Part shown: positions 34,051-43,265 of the stretch, piece by piece
How the letters are laid out: every line of letters begins with the position of its first letter
How positions within the stretch are numbered: position 1 is the stretch's first letter
From: an uncultured bacterium
GTDB lineage: Bacteria; Bacillota; Clostridia; Lachnospirales; Lachnospiraceae
Assembly (NCBI GenBank): GCA_947177425.1
Contig: CAMWUN010000012.1
Coordinates: 1-64,000 of the forward strand
Length of the DNA: 64,000 nucleotides
Direction: 5' to 3'
Translations under genes and position numbers: made by a program
Notes under the pieces: model-generated
Told to the model about the DNA's origin: nothing
The model's input: only the letters and a program-made list of their open reading frames with translations
The model's database searches: none

Positions 34051-36024
34051 ATGGCAGGAAAAAGGAATATAGGACTTGGCATGGCAGCCATTGCAGCAGG
34101 CGCGGGTGTAGCTGCTGTTGCAGCAAAAAACCACAAAAAGGCGGAAAAGAAAGTGGCAATGAAAAAAGAAGCTGACCGGAAGCAGGAGTACCGGAATACT
34201 GAAATAGGAAAAAACGAAAAGAACAGCAAAGGGATTTACTATTCCAACGGCAATTATGAGGCATTTGCAAGACCCAGAAAGCCCGAAGGAGTAGACGACA
34301 AAAATGCTTATATTGTCGGAAGCGGTCTGGCTTCACTGGCAGCCGCATGTTTCCTGGTACGTGACGGCCAGATGCCGGGTTCCCATATTCATATTCTGGA
34401 AGCCATGGACATTGCAGGCGGCGCCTGTGACGGGATTTTTGATACATCCAGAGGATACATTATGCGCGGGGGACGTGAGATGGAGAACCATTTTGAATGT
34501 CTGTGGGATTTGTTCCGCAGTATCCCCTCCCTTGAGACTCCCGGTGTTTCTGTGCTGGATGAATACTACTGGCTTAATAAAGAAGACCCCAATTATTCCC
34601 TCTGCCGTGCTACGGTAAACTGCGGCGAAGATGCACATACGGACGGCAAGTTTAACTTAAGCCAGAAGGGCTGTATGGAAATCATGAAATTATTTATGAC
34701 TAAGGACGAAGACTTGTACGATAAGACTATTGAAGATGTCTTTGATGACGAGGTGTTTAACTCCACCTTCTGGTTGTACTGGAGAACCATGTTTGCGTTT
34801 GAAAACTGGCACAGCGCCCTTGAAATGAAGCTTTATTTCCAGAGATTCATTCATCATATTGCAGGGCTTCCCGATTTCAGCGCCCTTAAGTTTACGAAAT
34901 ATAACCAGTATGAGTCGCTGATTCTTCCTATGCAGAAATATCTTGAGGAGGCAGGCGTTGATTTCCAGTTTAATACGGAAGTGACTAACGTTATTTTTGA
35001 ATTTGAAAATGACAGGAAGGTTGCAAAGGCAATTGAATGTAAAGTAAAAGGCGTGGAAAAGGGAATTATGCTTACCGAAAACGACCTTGTATTCGTGACC
35101 AATGGGAGCTGCACTGAGGGAACCATTTATGGGGATCAGAATCATGCGCCTAACGGGGATGCAGAAGTGAGAACCAGCGGATGCTGGAGCCTGTGGAAAA
35201 ATATTGCAAAACAGGATCCTTCCTTTGGGCATCCGGAAAAATTCTGCTCGGATGTGGCAAAGACAAATTGGGAATCTGCCACTGTCACAACCCTGGACGA
35301 TAAGATTCTTCCTTATATTACAAATATCTGCAAACGTGACCCGAAAAGCGGCCGCGTCGTGACCGGAGGTATTGTAAGCTGTATGGATTCCAGTTGGCTG
35401 ATGAGCTGGACAATCAACAGGCAGGGACAGTTTAAAGAACAGGATAAGGATAAGGTATGTGTCTGGGTATACGGATTGTTTACGGATGTTCCCGGCGATT
35501 TTATCAAGAAGCCCATGAGGGAATGTACTGGTATGGAAATTACACAGGAATGGCTCTACCACCTGGGAGTACCCGTAGAGGATATCCCGGAACTGGCGCA
35601 GAACAGCGCGGTATGTGTTCCTACCATGATGCCTTACATTACGGCATTCTTTATGCCAAGAGCCAAGGGCGACCGTCCCGACGTTATTCCTGACGGATGT
35701 GTGAACTTTGCATTCCTGGGACAATTTGCAGAAACCCCAAGGGATACTGTGTTTACCACTGAGTATTCTGTAAGGACAGCCATGGAAGCTGTGTACGGGC
35801 TGCTGGGCGTGGACCGGGGTGTGCCGGAAGTCTGGGGAAGTGTTTACGATATCCGTGAACTGCTGGACAGCAGCGTAAAGCTTATGGACGGCAAGTCCCC
35901 TCTGGAGATAGAACTGCCAGGGCCGCTAAACGCATTGAAGAAGCCCATCCTGCATGTGGTGAAAGGAACTGTGGTGGAGAAAATACTGCGTGACCATGAT
36001 GTGATAAAAGAAGGCATGATATAA
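34051..36024 (+). CDS. ohyA: oleate hydratase (MCRA family)
   Basis: 657-residue FAD enzyme of the myosin-cross-reactive-antigen family that adds water to cis-9 unsaturated fatty acids to make 10-hydroxy acids. FAD-binding signature AYIVGSGLASLAAACFL near residue 90, then GGACDG and RGGREMENHFECLWDLF; E and other catalytic-region motifs are intact. About 60 residues precede the usual start: a hydrophobic Ala/Gly-rich helix (IGLGMAAIAAGAGVAAVAA) followed by a Lys-rich segment, which may anchor it to the membrane where fatty acids enter. It protects gut bacteria against unsaturated fatty acids. Confidence 0.93.
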   Translation: MAGKRNIGLGMAAIAAGAGVAAVAAKNHKKAEKKVAMKKEADRKQEYRNTEIGKNEKNSKGIYYSNGNYEAFARPRKPEGVDDKNAYIVGSGLASLAAACFLVRDGQMPGSHIHILEAMDIAGGACDGIFDTSRGYIMRGGREMENHFECLWDLFRSIPSLETPGVSVLDEYYWLNKEDPNYSLCRATVNCGEDAHTDGKFNLSQKGCMEIMKLFMTKDEDLYDKTIEDVFDDEVFNSTFWLYWRTMFAFENWHSALEMKLYFQRFIHHIAGLPDFSALKFTKYNQYESLILPMQKYLEEAGVDFQFNTEVTNVIFEFENDRKVAKAIECKVKGVEKGIMLTENDLVFVTNGSCTEGTIYGDQNHAPNGDAEVRTSGCWSLWKNIAKQDPSFGHPEKFCSDVAKTNWESATVTTLDDKILPYITNICKRDPKSGRVVTGGIVSCMDSSWLMSWTINRQGQFKEQDKDKVCVWVYGLFTDVPGDFIKKPMRECTGMEITQEWLYHLGVPVEDIPELAQNSAVCVPTMMPYITAFFMPRAKGDRPDVIPDGCVNFAFLGQFAETPRDTVFTTEYSVRTAMEAVYGLLGVDRGVPEVWGSVYDIRELLDSSVKLMDGKSPLEIELPGPLNALKKPILHVVKGTVVEKILRDHDVIKEGMI

Positions 36025-36067
36025 AATAAATCTATAATTAATTTTAAATCTATATTTTATTTTAAAT

Positions 36068-36120
36068 TTATCCCCGTAAGGACAGGAAAGCTGACAATCC
36101 TGATTCTTACGGGGATAAAA
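36068..36120. terminator. bidirectional terminator
   Basis: TATCCCCGTAAG pairs with CTTACGGGGATA between two convergent genes, with A/T runs on both sides. Confidence 0.8.
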
Positions 36121-36139
36121 TTTAATTATTATAAATTTC

Positions 36140-36517
36140 TTAGTCCCACATCCCGTTTTCTTTTGCAGAAAGGGATTCTTTGTGGCATGCGGGACATGGA
36201 ATGTTTTCTATGTCCCCGATAAGTTCTGTTTTGCTGCCGCATTTACTGCAGTTTCCAACAAATTCCTTATGTACATCCGGTAATGTCAATACCGGAACAC
36301 TTGTTATACTGTTACAGTGTTTACAGTGGGACAGTTGGAATCCAAAATCATACAGAGGGAACATGGTATCTCCCACACATTCTTTGATTTCCTTCTGGAT
36401 ATCCTCCGGATAGATAGCAGCCACCGATTCTAAAGTCCCGTGCATAATTCCGCATCCGGTTATACACTGCCAGTCTGCCCTGCATGAGGAGCAGGTTACT
36501 TTTACAATTTCTCCCAT
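36140..36517 (-). CDS. small Cys-rich (zinc-ribbon-like) protein of unknown function
   Basis: 125 residues with five CxxC-type pairs: CSSC at 9-12, C18/C22, CKHC in the middle, CSKC, and CPAC near the end. This fits two or three zinc ribbons. No catalytic motif is recognised. It follows the protease-flagellin gene on the same strand 23 bp downstream of that gene's stop, so it may be co-transcribed with it. Confidence 0.65.
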   Translation of the reverse strand: MGEIVKVTCSSCRADWQCITGCGIMHGTLESVAAIYPEDIQKEIKECVGDTMFPLYDFGFQLSHCKHCNSITSVPVLTLPDVHKEFVGNCSKCGSKTELIGDIENIPCPACHKESLSAKENGMWD

Positions 36518-36540
36518 TTATGCCCCTTTCTCAGATACGG

Positions 36541-38403
36541 TTAACCATTTAAAAGCCCCAGAATAATATCTGACTGGCGGTTTGCCTGAGCTAACATAGC
36601 CTGACCTGCCTGTAAAAGAATCTGGTTGTTAGAAAATTTAACCATTTCTTCCGCCATATCCGTATCCCTTATGCGGGATTCTGCCGTAGTTGTATTTTCC
36701 ACCACATTATCCAAGTTGGCTATAGTGTGTTCAAGACGGTTTTGGATTGCGCCGTAATAACTTCTTACATTACTTACATAAATAATTGCATTTTTAACTA
36801 AATTAATGGCATCGTCGGCATCCTGCGTTGTTTTCACATTCATCTCTCCCAGTCCAAGAGCATCCGCACTCATCTGGTAGAAGTTTATGTCAATGTGCTG
36901 TCCGGCCTCAGCGCCCACCTGAATGGGTACATTAGCTGCACCGCTTGAAAAGTCATATGAAATCTGGGACGGGTCAATAAAAAAATTGCCGGCATAGCCT
37001 GGCGTTCCGGCTCCCCCGTCTGATAAGCTGCCGTATATAACGGAACCGGCGCCGTCTTTGGATTCGTAAGTTAACTTCCTGACAAATTCCGTCAAATCTG
37101 CATCACCGGCGCTAAAAAGACCCCTAATCTGGGCTTCTGTCATTCCCGTCCGGTCATAGATGGCATTGTTTAACCTCTTGCCGTTAAGAAGATCCCCAAA
37201 GACCAAATCCATTCCCCGGGCAATATTGGCTCCAGTTACATCCGTTGTTCCGCCATTTTTAATGTTTGCAAGATAACCAATATAGGCGCAGGCAAGATAG
37301 CCGTGTCCGTAAGGTCTGCCGGTTACGCTGAATTTCTTTAAATAGTTACTGATATTTCCATCCTGACTGTTATCATTTTCGCTGGTCAGCCGCTCTGCAT
37401 AAAGAAGCAGTTCGTTGTTCCATCCAGTAGTAAAGCCGCCTCCGGCAAGCTGTGCCGTCCCTTCAGTGAACCAGGTCGGGTACTTTTCACCTTTTCTTCC
37501 GCTCATGCCGTCGGTCAGGTTATACTGCATGACCGTATGCATCAGTTCATGGGTGATGGTAGATTCAAGAACCTCCGCCCGTGAGCCGGTTCCGCTTGCG
37601 TCCGCATCATTGAAGTCGGAGGCATCCACCTTAATATACATGGAATATGCCGGACCGCCGCCATAGCTGTACCTGTATCCGGCAAGAGCCAGCGTATTTC
37701 CGGGACCGTCTATGAAGGATATATTCAATGCCAGTTGAATCTGTGTACTACCCTGTGCAGTCTGGAAAGACGGGAAAGCCTGAAAGATGGAATTGACTGC
37801 ACTGGGAACCAGAGTATTTGCAATCTTATCTGCCAGCGCGCTTCCGCTGCTGACAGTAACACCCGGGGCGCGGGCCATTGTATTATCTGACAATCCGTCC
37901 ACCGATACAGACTGGTTTGCAAAATCAATGGTAAGTTTATATTCATAATTCTGCATATCTATAGCTGACCTGGGCGAATACCCGGCGTCAGGAAACAGTC
38001 TGCGCTCATTAAATACAGTATATCTTGATGTGTTATCAATTTCGTTCTTGATCTGCTGTATTTCCAGATCGATCAGAGAACGATCGTTGTCTGTTAAGGT
38101 ACCGGTTGCGGCTTTGACAGCCAGTTCATTGGCCCTGTGAAGCATTTCATGGATTTCATTGAGCGCGCCTTCTGCGGACTGGACCATGGAAATACCGTCC
38201 TGGGCATTGGCTGACGCCTGCGTAAGACCCCGTATCTGCCTTCGCATCTTCTCAGAAATGGAAAGCCCTGCGGCATCGTCTGCCGCACGGTTAATCTTGT
38301 AACCGGAAGATAATCTCTCCGTAAGCGTGGTCTGCGTTTTAGAGTTTGTTTTTAAATGCCGGGCCGCATTCCATGCGGCCAAATTTGTTTTTACTGAAAG
38401 CAT
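36541..38403 (-). CDS. flagellin with embedded metallopeptidase (flagellinolysin)
   Basis: 620 residues. Residues 1-140 are a normal flagellin N-terminal D0/D1 region (SSGYKINRAADDAAGLSISEKMR; QDGISMVQSAEGALNE). The last ~95 residues are the flagellin C terminus (QNRLEHTIANLDNVVENTTTAESRIRDTDMA, QAMLAQANRQ). The middle ~350 residues replace the surface-exposed variable domain and carry a zinc-protease motif HELMH at 285-289 with a likely third ligand E314 in WFTEGTAQLAGG, a gluzincin arrangement as in flagellinolysins. The filament would display thousands of protease copies. No other flagellar gene is in this window. Confidence 0.92.
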   Translation of the reverse strand: MLSVKTNLAAWNAARHLKTNSKTQTTLTERLSSGYKINRAADDAAGLSISEKMRRQIRGLTQASANAQDGISMVQSAEGALNEIHEMLHRANELAVKAATGTLTDNDRSLIDLEIQQIKNEIDNTSRYTVFNERRLFPDAGYSPRSAIDMQNYEYKLTIDFANQSVSVDGLSDNTMARAPGVTVSSGSALADKIANTLVPSAVNSIFQAFPSFQTAQGSTQIQLALNISFIDGPGNTLALAGYRYSYGGGPAYSMYIKVDASDFNDADASGTGSRAEVLESTITHELMHTVMQYNLTDGMSGRKGEKYPTWFTEGTAQLAGGGFTTGWNNELLLYAERLTSENDNSQDGNISNYLKKFSVTGRPYGHGYLACAYIGYLANIKNGGTTDVTGANIARGMDLVFGDLLNGKRLNNAIYDRTGMTEAQIRGLFSAGDADLTEFVRKLTYESKDGAGSVIYGSLSDGGAGTPGYAGNFFIDPSQISYDFSSGAANVPIQVGAEAGQHIDINFYQMSADALGLGEMNVKTTQDADDAINLVKNAIIYVSNVRSYYGAIQNRLEHTIANLDNVVENTTTAESRIRDTDMAEEMVKFSNNQILLQAGQAMLAQANRQSDIILGLLNG

Positions 38404-38408
38404 CCGTG

Positions 38409-38416
38409 CCCCCCCC
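38409..38416 (-). promoter_or_regulatory. G8 tract at the flagellin ribosome binding site
   Basis: On the coding strand eight consecutive G lie 5 nt before the flagellin ATG (spacer CACGG). They supply the Shine-Dalgarno pairing. Length change by slipped-strand mispairing would shift spacing or strength. Confidence 0.6.
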
Positions 38417-38510
38417 GAAACATTTCATGTAATCAAAGGAATAACCCTATGATTTAATTGTTTACGAGTCTCAGTATGAAAAAGTGTTATAAGAGTATAA
38501 TACAAAAATG

Positions 38511-38538
38511 TTATCGGCATATTTGTATATTAGCATTA
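38511..38538 (-). promoter_or_regulatory. sigma-28 (SigD/FliA) promoter of the flagellin gene
   Basis: On the minus strand GCCGATAA (38518-38511) is an exact flagellar sigma -10 element. TAAT lies 16 nt upstream of it in the -35 position (consensus TAAA). The predicted leader is about 100 nt. The remaining intergenic stretch to 38800 is AT-rich and otherwise shows only a weak promoter for the fucosidase gene. Confidence 0.75.
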
Positions 38539-38664
38539 GAGATAAAATATATAAAAAATAAATTTTTAATAATAATAGTAGAATTATAAGTAAGAAAATA
38601 AGGCGGAAGATTGTTTTTTACAGAAAAGCATATTATAATTATAGAAAACTGGAGATAATAAATA

Positions 38665-38691
38665 TTGATAAAACGTTAGAATATATATAAT
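38665..38691 (+). promoter_or_regulatory. weak candidate promoter for the GH95 gene
   Basis: TTGATA (38665-38670) and TATAAT (38686-38691) with a short 15-bp spacer, 110 bp before the start codon. Confidence 0.35.
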
Positions 38692-38800
38692 TAAACGGTA
38701 AAAAATCTGAAAGAGTAAAAACGGAAATACGTGTCGTAAAGGAATTTATGGAAAAAGAGTCTGCAGACAGCAATAATAACTTTTTTATGGGAGCAGGTTT

Positions 38801-41062
38801 ATGAGTAAATTATGGTATAGGAAACCAGCCAGTGAATGGGAGGAAGCGCTGCCCCTTGGCAATGGCAGGCTGGGGGCAATGGTTTTTGGAGGTGTGGAGG
38901 AAGAGCATCTTCAGATGAATGAAGAAAGCATGTGGTATGGAGGCAGGGCAGACAGGAATAATCCAGATGCCAGAAACATGCTTCCGAAAATAAGGCAACT
39001 TATTTTTGACGGGGAGATTGGAGAAGCGGAAAGGCTGATGAAACTGTCCATGTCAGGCTGTCCAAACAGTATGCATCCTTATCAGACGTTAGGGGATATT
39101 TATTTCCAGTTTACGGGACTTGAAAAAATAGAGAATTACCACCGGGAACTTGATTTAGATGAGGCCATATACAGACAGAAGTTTACCTGTGGGGATACTC
39201 TTTACAAAAGGGAAATATTTATATCAAAGCCCCATGATGTGATGGCAATGCGTTTCAGGGCAGAGGGAAGCGGAAAGGTTCATTTTACGGCAAGGCTGGA
39301 GAGAGGGCGGTTTTTTGACGGTGTGAAGAAGGCCGGAACCAGGGGAATCTGTCTGTACGGAAATCTGGGAAAAGGCGGATTTGACTTTTCCATGATGCTG
39401 GTGGCTGATACGGAAAATGGAAAGGTGCAGGTGATTGGAGAGCACCTTGTAGTGGAGGATGGGGACGACGTAACCCTTTATTTCTGTGCAGGAACTTCCT
39501 ACCGTGTGACGGAGGCCATGCTTGAACCTTCTATTCTGGAAAGGCTTCAGCGGGCAGGCCGGGAAGGCTGGGATCATCTGCTGGCGGAACATGTGGAGGA
39601 CTACCGTCAGTTATATGGCAGGGTGGAATTTTGTCTGGGGGATATAGAAAAATATGACAAAATGCCCACAGACGAGAGAATCTTAAGGGCAAAGAACGGG
39701 CAGGCGGATAAGGGATTGTCCAAGCTGTATTTTGATTTTGGACGGTATCTTCTGATTTCATGCAGCCGTGAAGACGGGCTTCCAGCTACTCTGCAGGGGC
39801 TTTGGAATCAGGATATGCTTCCCCCATGGGATTCTAAATATACTATTAATATTAATACGCAAATGAATTACTGGCCTGCAGAGGTCTGTAATTTATCAGA
39901 ATGTCATATGCCGTTATTTGAATTAATCAAAAAGATGGTACCAAACGGACGCAGGACGGCGCGGATCATGTATGGATGCAGAGGGTTTGTGTGCCATCAC
40001 AATACGGATATACACGGGGATACGGCGGTACAGGATCACTGGATTCCCGGTTCCTACTGGGTGATGGGAGCCGCATGGCTCTGTACCCACCAGTGGACCC
40101 ATTATCTGTATACGCTGGATAAAGATTTCCTTAGGGAAAATTTTCCGGTTATGCGGGAAGCAGCGCTGTTTTTCCTGGATTTTCTTGTGGAATATAAGGG
40201 AAATCTTGTGACCTGCCCTTCTGTTTCCCCGGAAAATACGTTTATTCTTCCCAATGGACAGAAAGGGGCGAATATTTACGGGGTGACAATGGACAACCAG
40301 ATTCTCCGGGATTTGTTTACCCAGTGTGTGAAGGCGGCTGAGATACTGGGTGTGGAGGACGACTTAAATGAGCGGCTGAAGGAAGCCCAAAAGAAACTGA
40401 TACCTACCCGGATAGGGAAGAGGGGGAATATTATGGAGTGGCCGGAGGAGTTTGAAGAACTGGAACCGGGACACCGTCATATTTCCCATTTATATGGTTT
40501 ATATCCATCGGAACAGATTACCGTGGATGGCACGCCGGAACTGGCACAGGCGGCTAAAGTGACCTTAGAGCGCAGGCTTGCATCAGGGGGCGGTCATACC
40601 GGGTGGAGCAGGGCGTGGATTATCAATCATTATGCGAAACTGTGGGATGGAGAAAAAGCATATGAAAATATAGAAAAGCTTTTTGCCGGTTCTACCTATG
40701 ATAATTTGTTCGATAAGCATCCGCCTTTCCAGATAGACGGCAATTTTGGCGTTACGGCGGCCATCGCCCAGATGCTGGTGCAGAGTACCCTGTCAAGGAT
40801 AGTACTTCTGCCCGCGCTTCCAAAGGCATGGGAAAGCGGAAGCATGAAGGGGCTTCGTATTCAGGGAGCCGGGGAAATTGATATTTTCTGGCAGGAAGGT
40901 ATTCTGGCCAGATGCAGCATCCGGTCGGATAAAGGTATGAAGGTCTGCATAAAATATGGCGATGCGAAAGAATTTTTTGAATGGAAGGCTGGAGAAGAGA
41001 AGGAAATTCTCTGGGATAAAAAGGCGGCGGCTCTCGTTCCGGCTGACATAAGGAGCAAATGA
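38801..41062 (+). CDS. GH95 family alpha-L-fucosidase/galactosidase
   Basis: 753 residues. N-terminal beta domain starting WYRKPASEWEEALPLGNGRLGAMVFGG, the family hallmark, with LQMNEESMWYGG. The (alpha/alpha)6 catalytic domain contains TLQGLWNQDMLPPWDSKYTININTQMNYWP, CHHNTDIHGDTA and a later FQIDGNFG motif. The enzyme releases terminal alpha-1,2-linked L-fucose, or L-galactose in some members, from glycans. No signal peptide, so it acts on imported oligosaccharides. No transporter or fucose catabolic genes lie next to it. Confidence 0.92.
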   Translation: MSKLWYRKPASEWEEALPLGNGRLGAMVFGGVEEEHLQMNEESMWYGGRADRNNPDARNMLPKIRQLIFDGEIGEAERLMKLSMSGCPNSMHPYQTLGDIYFQFTGLEKIENYHRELDLDEAIYRQKFTCGDTLYKREIFISKPHDVMAMRFRAEGSGKVHFTARLERGRFFDGVKKAGTRGICLYGNLGKGGFDFSMMLVADTENGKVQVIGEHLVVEDGDDVTLYFCAGTSYRVTEAMLEPSILERLQRAGREGWDHLLAEHVEDYRQLYGRVEFCLGDIEKYDKMPTDERILRAKNGQADKGLSKLYFDFGRYLLISCSREDGLPATLQGLWNQDMLPPWDSKYTININTQMNYWPAEVCNLSECHMPLFELIKKMVPNGRRTARIMYGCRGFVCHHNTDIHGDTAVQDHWIPGSYWVMGAAWLCTHQWTHYLYTLDKDFLRENFPVMREAALFFLDFLVEYKGNLVTCPSVSPENTFILPNGQKGANIYGVTMDNQILRDLFTQCVKAAEILGVEDDLNERLKEAQKKLIPTRIGKRGNIMEWPEEFEELEPGHRHISHLYGLYPSEQITVDGTPELAQAAKVTLERRLASGGGHTGWSRAWIINHYAKLWDGEKAYENIEKLFAGSTYDNLFDKHPPFQIDGNFGVTAAIAQMLVQSTLSRIVLLPALPKAWESGSMKGLRIQGAGEIDIFWQEGILARCSIRSDKGMKVCIKYGDAKEFFEWKAGEEKEILWDKKAAALVPADIRSK

Positions 41063-41152
41063 GGCTGACCCGGGGATACCGGCTGGGAGCAGAGCAGGAC
41101 AGGCCCGGTCGGCAGACTTACAGATAGAAAAGGATAGAAAGAAGGCGGTGAA

Positions 41153-41716
41153 ATGGAAGAGACATTTCTGGCGGAGGTAAAAAGACAGGCGAAGCAGGCA
41201 GTAGAAGAATTGCTGGCGCAGGCCAATTTATCAAAAGGAGATATTCTGGTGGTGGGATGTTCCTCCAGTGAGGTAACAGGGGAAAGGATAGGCACTTCCT
41301 CCAGTCTGGAGACAGCGGAGGCTGTTTTTGAAGGAATTTATGAAGTAACTGTGAAAAATGGACTGTATCTGGCCGCACAGTGCTGCGAGCATTTAAACAG
41401 GGCAATTATTATAGAAAAAGAACTTGCAGGACGGGAGAGGATTCCGGCTGTCAATGTGGTGCCCCGGCCTAAAGCAGGCGGTTCTTTCGGAACCACAGCT
41501 TACGGGAGATTTGCCCGGCCTGTGGCAGTGGAGCATATAAAGGCCCAGGCAGGAATGGACATTGGGGATACGCTGATTGGCATGCATCTTGACGAAGTGG
41601 CGGTTCCTGTCCGTATCGAAACAAAAAAAATCGGGGAAGCCCATCTCGTATGTGCCAGAACCAGAGGGAAGTTTATAGGCGGCGAAAGAGCAGTTTATAA
41701 TAAAGAAATGCTTTAA
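41153..41716 (+). CDS. TIGR01440/DUF436 family protein (YwlG-like)
   Basis: 187 residues, the usual size. Family motifs: VVGCSSSEVTGERIGTSSS near residues 37-55, AAQCCEHLNRAII near 80-95, VVPRPKAGGSFGT. The function of this conserved Firmicutes family is not established. It is 90 bp after the fucosidase and upstream of pgi. Confidence 0.85.
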   Translation: MEETFLAEVKRQAKQAVEELLAQANLSKGDILVVGCSSSEVTGERIGTSSSLETAEAVFEGIYEVTVKNGLYLAAQCCEHLNRAIIIEKELAGRERIPAVNVVPRPKAGGSFGTTAYGRFARPVAVEHIKAQAGMDIGDTLIGMHLDEVAVPVRIETKKIGEAHLVCARTRGKFIGGERAVYNKEML

Positions 41717-41804
41717 ATTCTTGAAAAACCCATATGCATTTGTTACACTAAATGATGGTTGATGCAGTTAAAATAATTTTATTTATAAAAAAGGAGCGAT
41801 GATT

Positions 41805-43151
41805 ATGAGCAAAGTAACATTTGACTATTCCAAAGCTGCTTCCTTTGTAAAGGACCACGAAGTGGAATCCATGAAGAAGCTGGCTATGGACGCAAAGGAG
41901 CTGTTGGTTTCCAAAACAGGGGCAGGCAATGATTTCCTTGGCTGGATTGACCTGCCTGTAGACTATGACAAAGAAGAGTTCGACAGAATCAAGAAGGCGG
42001 CTGCCAAGATCCAGAGTGATTCAGAAGTCCTTCTGGTAATTGGAATCGGCGGTTCTTATCTGGGCGCAAGGGCTGCAATTGAATTTTTAAGACACAGTTT
42101 TTACAATACTGTGAGCAAAGAAGTGAGAAAGACGCCCGAAATTTATTTTGTGGGTAACTCTATCAGCTCTACTTATATTAAACATTTGATGGATGTGATT
42201 GGAGAGCGGGATTTCTCTATTAACATGATTAGTAAGTCCGGCACAACCACAGAACCTGCCATTGCATTCCGTGTATTTAAAGAAATGATGGAAAAGAAAT
42301 ATGGCAAGGAAGAGGCTGCAAAGAGAATCTATGCCACAACCGACAAGGCAAAAGGTTCTTTGAAGAATCTGGCAGTAGAAGAAGGGTACGAGAGTTTTGT
42401 TGTTCCCGATGATGTAGGCGGACGTTTCTCGGTTCTCACAGCCGTGGGTCTGCTCCCCATTGCAGTCAGCGGCGCGGACATTGATAAATTGATGGAAGGC
42501 GCACAGGCAGGGCGCAAGGCAGCGCTGGAAGCTCCTTTTGAAGAGAATGATGCAGTGAAGTATGCGGCCCTGCGTAATATCCTTCTGAGAAAGGGAAAAG
42601 GAATCGAAATTCTTGCAAATTATGAACCCAGCGTACATTTTGTTTCTGAATGGTGGAAGCAGCTTTATGGCGAGAGCGAAGGCAAAGACCAGAAAGGCAT
42701 TTTCCCTGCAAGCGTTGATCTTACCACTGATTTGCACTCCATGGGGCAGTTTATCCAGGACGGTTCCAGAAATATGTTTGAGACGGTCATTAATATAGAA
42801 ACCAGCAGAGAGGAAATTATTTTGCAGGAAGAAGCTGTTGACCTTGACGGACTGAATTATCTTGCAGGCAAGAGCGTTGATTTTGTCAATAAGAGCGCCA
42901 TGAACGGGACGATTCTTGCACACACAGACGGACAGGTTCCCAACTTTATGGTGACAGTTCCTGAGGTAAATGAGTTTTATTTAGGAGAATTGTTCTACTT
43001 CTTTGAATTTGCCTGCGGCGTCAGCGGATACCTGCTTGGGGTAAATCCTTTCAACCAGCCCGGCGTGGAGAGTTACAAGAAGAATATGTTTGCCCTTCTT
43101 GGAAAACCCGGGTATGAGGCGCAGAGGGAAGAACTGCTTAAGAGATTATAA
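41805..43151 (+). CDS. pgi: glucose-6-phosphate isomerase
   Basis: 448 residues, the short Firmicutes PGI form. It interconverts glucose 6-phosphate and fructose 6-phosphate. Visible: [46 protein letters not shown] and the C-terminal [26 protein letters not shown]. The ATG at 41805 has GGAG 8 nt upstream; the ATG at 41799 is too close to it. Confidence 0.96.
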   Translation: MSKVTFDYSKAASFVKDHEVESMKKLAMDAKELLVSKTGAGNDFLGWIDLPVDYDKEEFDRIKKAAAKIQSDSEVLLVIGIGGSYLGARAAIEFLRHSFYNTVSKEVRKTPEIYFVGNSISSTYIKHLMDVIGERDFSINMISKSGTTTEPAIAFRVFKEMMEKKYGKEEAAKRIYATTDKAKGSLKNLAVEEGYESFVVPDDVGGRFSVLTAVGLLPIAVSGADIDKLMEGAQAGRKAALEAPFEENDAVKYAALRNILLRKGKGIEILANYEPSVHFVSEWWKQLYGESEGKDQKGIFPASVDLTTDLHSMGQFIQDGSRNMFETVINIETSREEIILQEEAVDLDGLNYLAGKSVDFVNKSAMNGTILAHTDGQVPNFMVTVPEVNEFYLGELFYFFEFACGVSGYLLGVNPFNQPGVESYKKNMFALLGKPGYEAQREELLKRL

Positions 43152-43216
43152 GACAGAATTATAGCAAATATAATCAAAGGCTGCCACATTTTGGGGGCCA
43201 GCTTATTGAAATAGAA

Positions 43217-43257
43217 ATGCCCGGAGGGATTGTGCGGTTATCCTTCCGGGTATTTTA
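43217..43257. terminator. terminator between pgi and trpA (convergent)
   Basis: ATGCCCGGAGGGA pairs with TCCTTCCGGGTAT, followed by a T-rich stretch. Confidence 0.75.
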
Positions 43258-43265
43258 CTTCAAAA

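Noticed and set aside
34690-35724. A 344-codon minus-strand frame
   Set aside because: Antisense shadow of oleate hydratase; His/Cys-rich random composition and no start signal.
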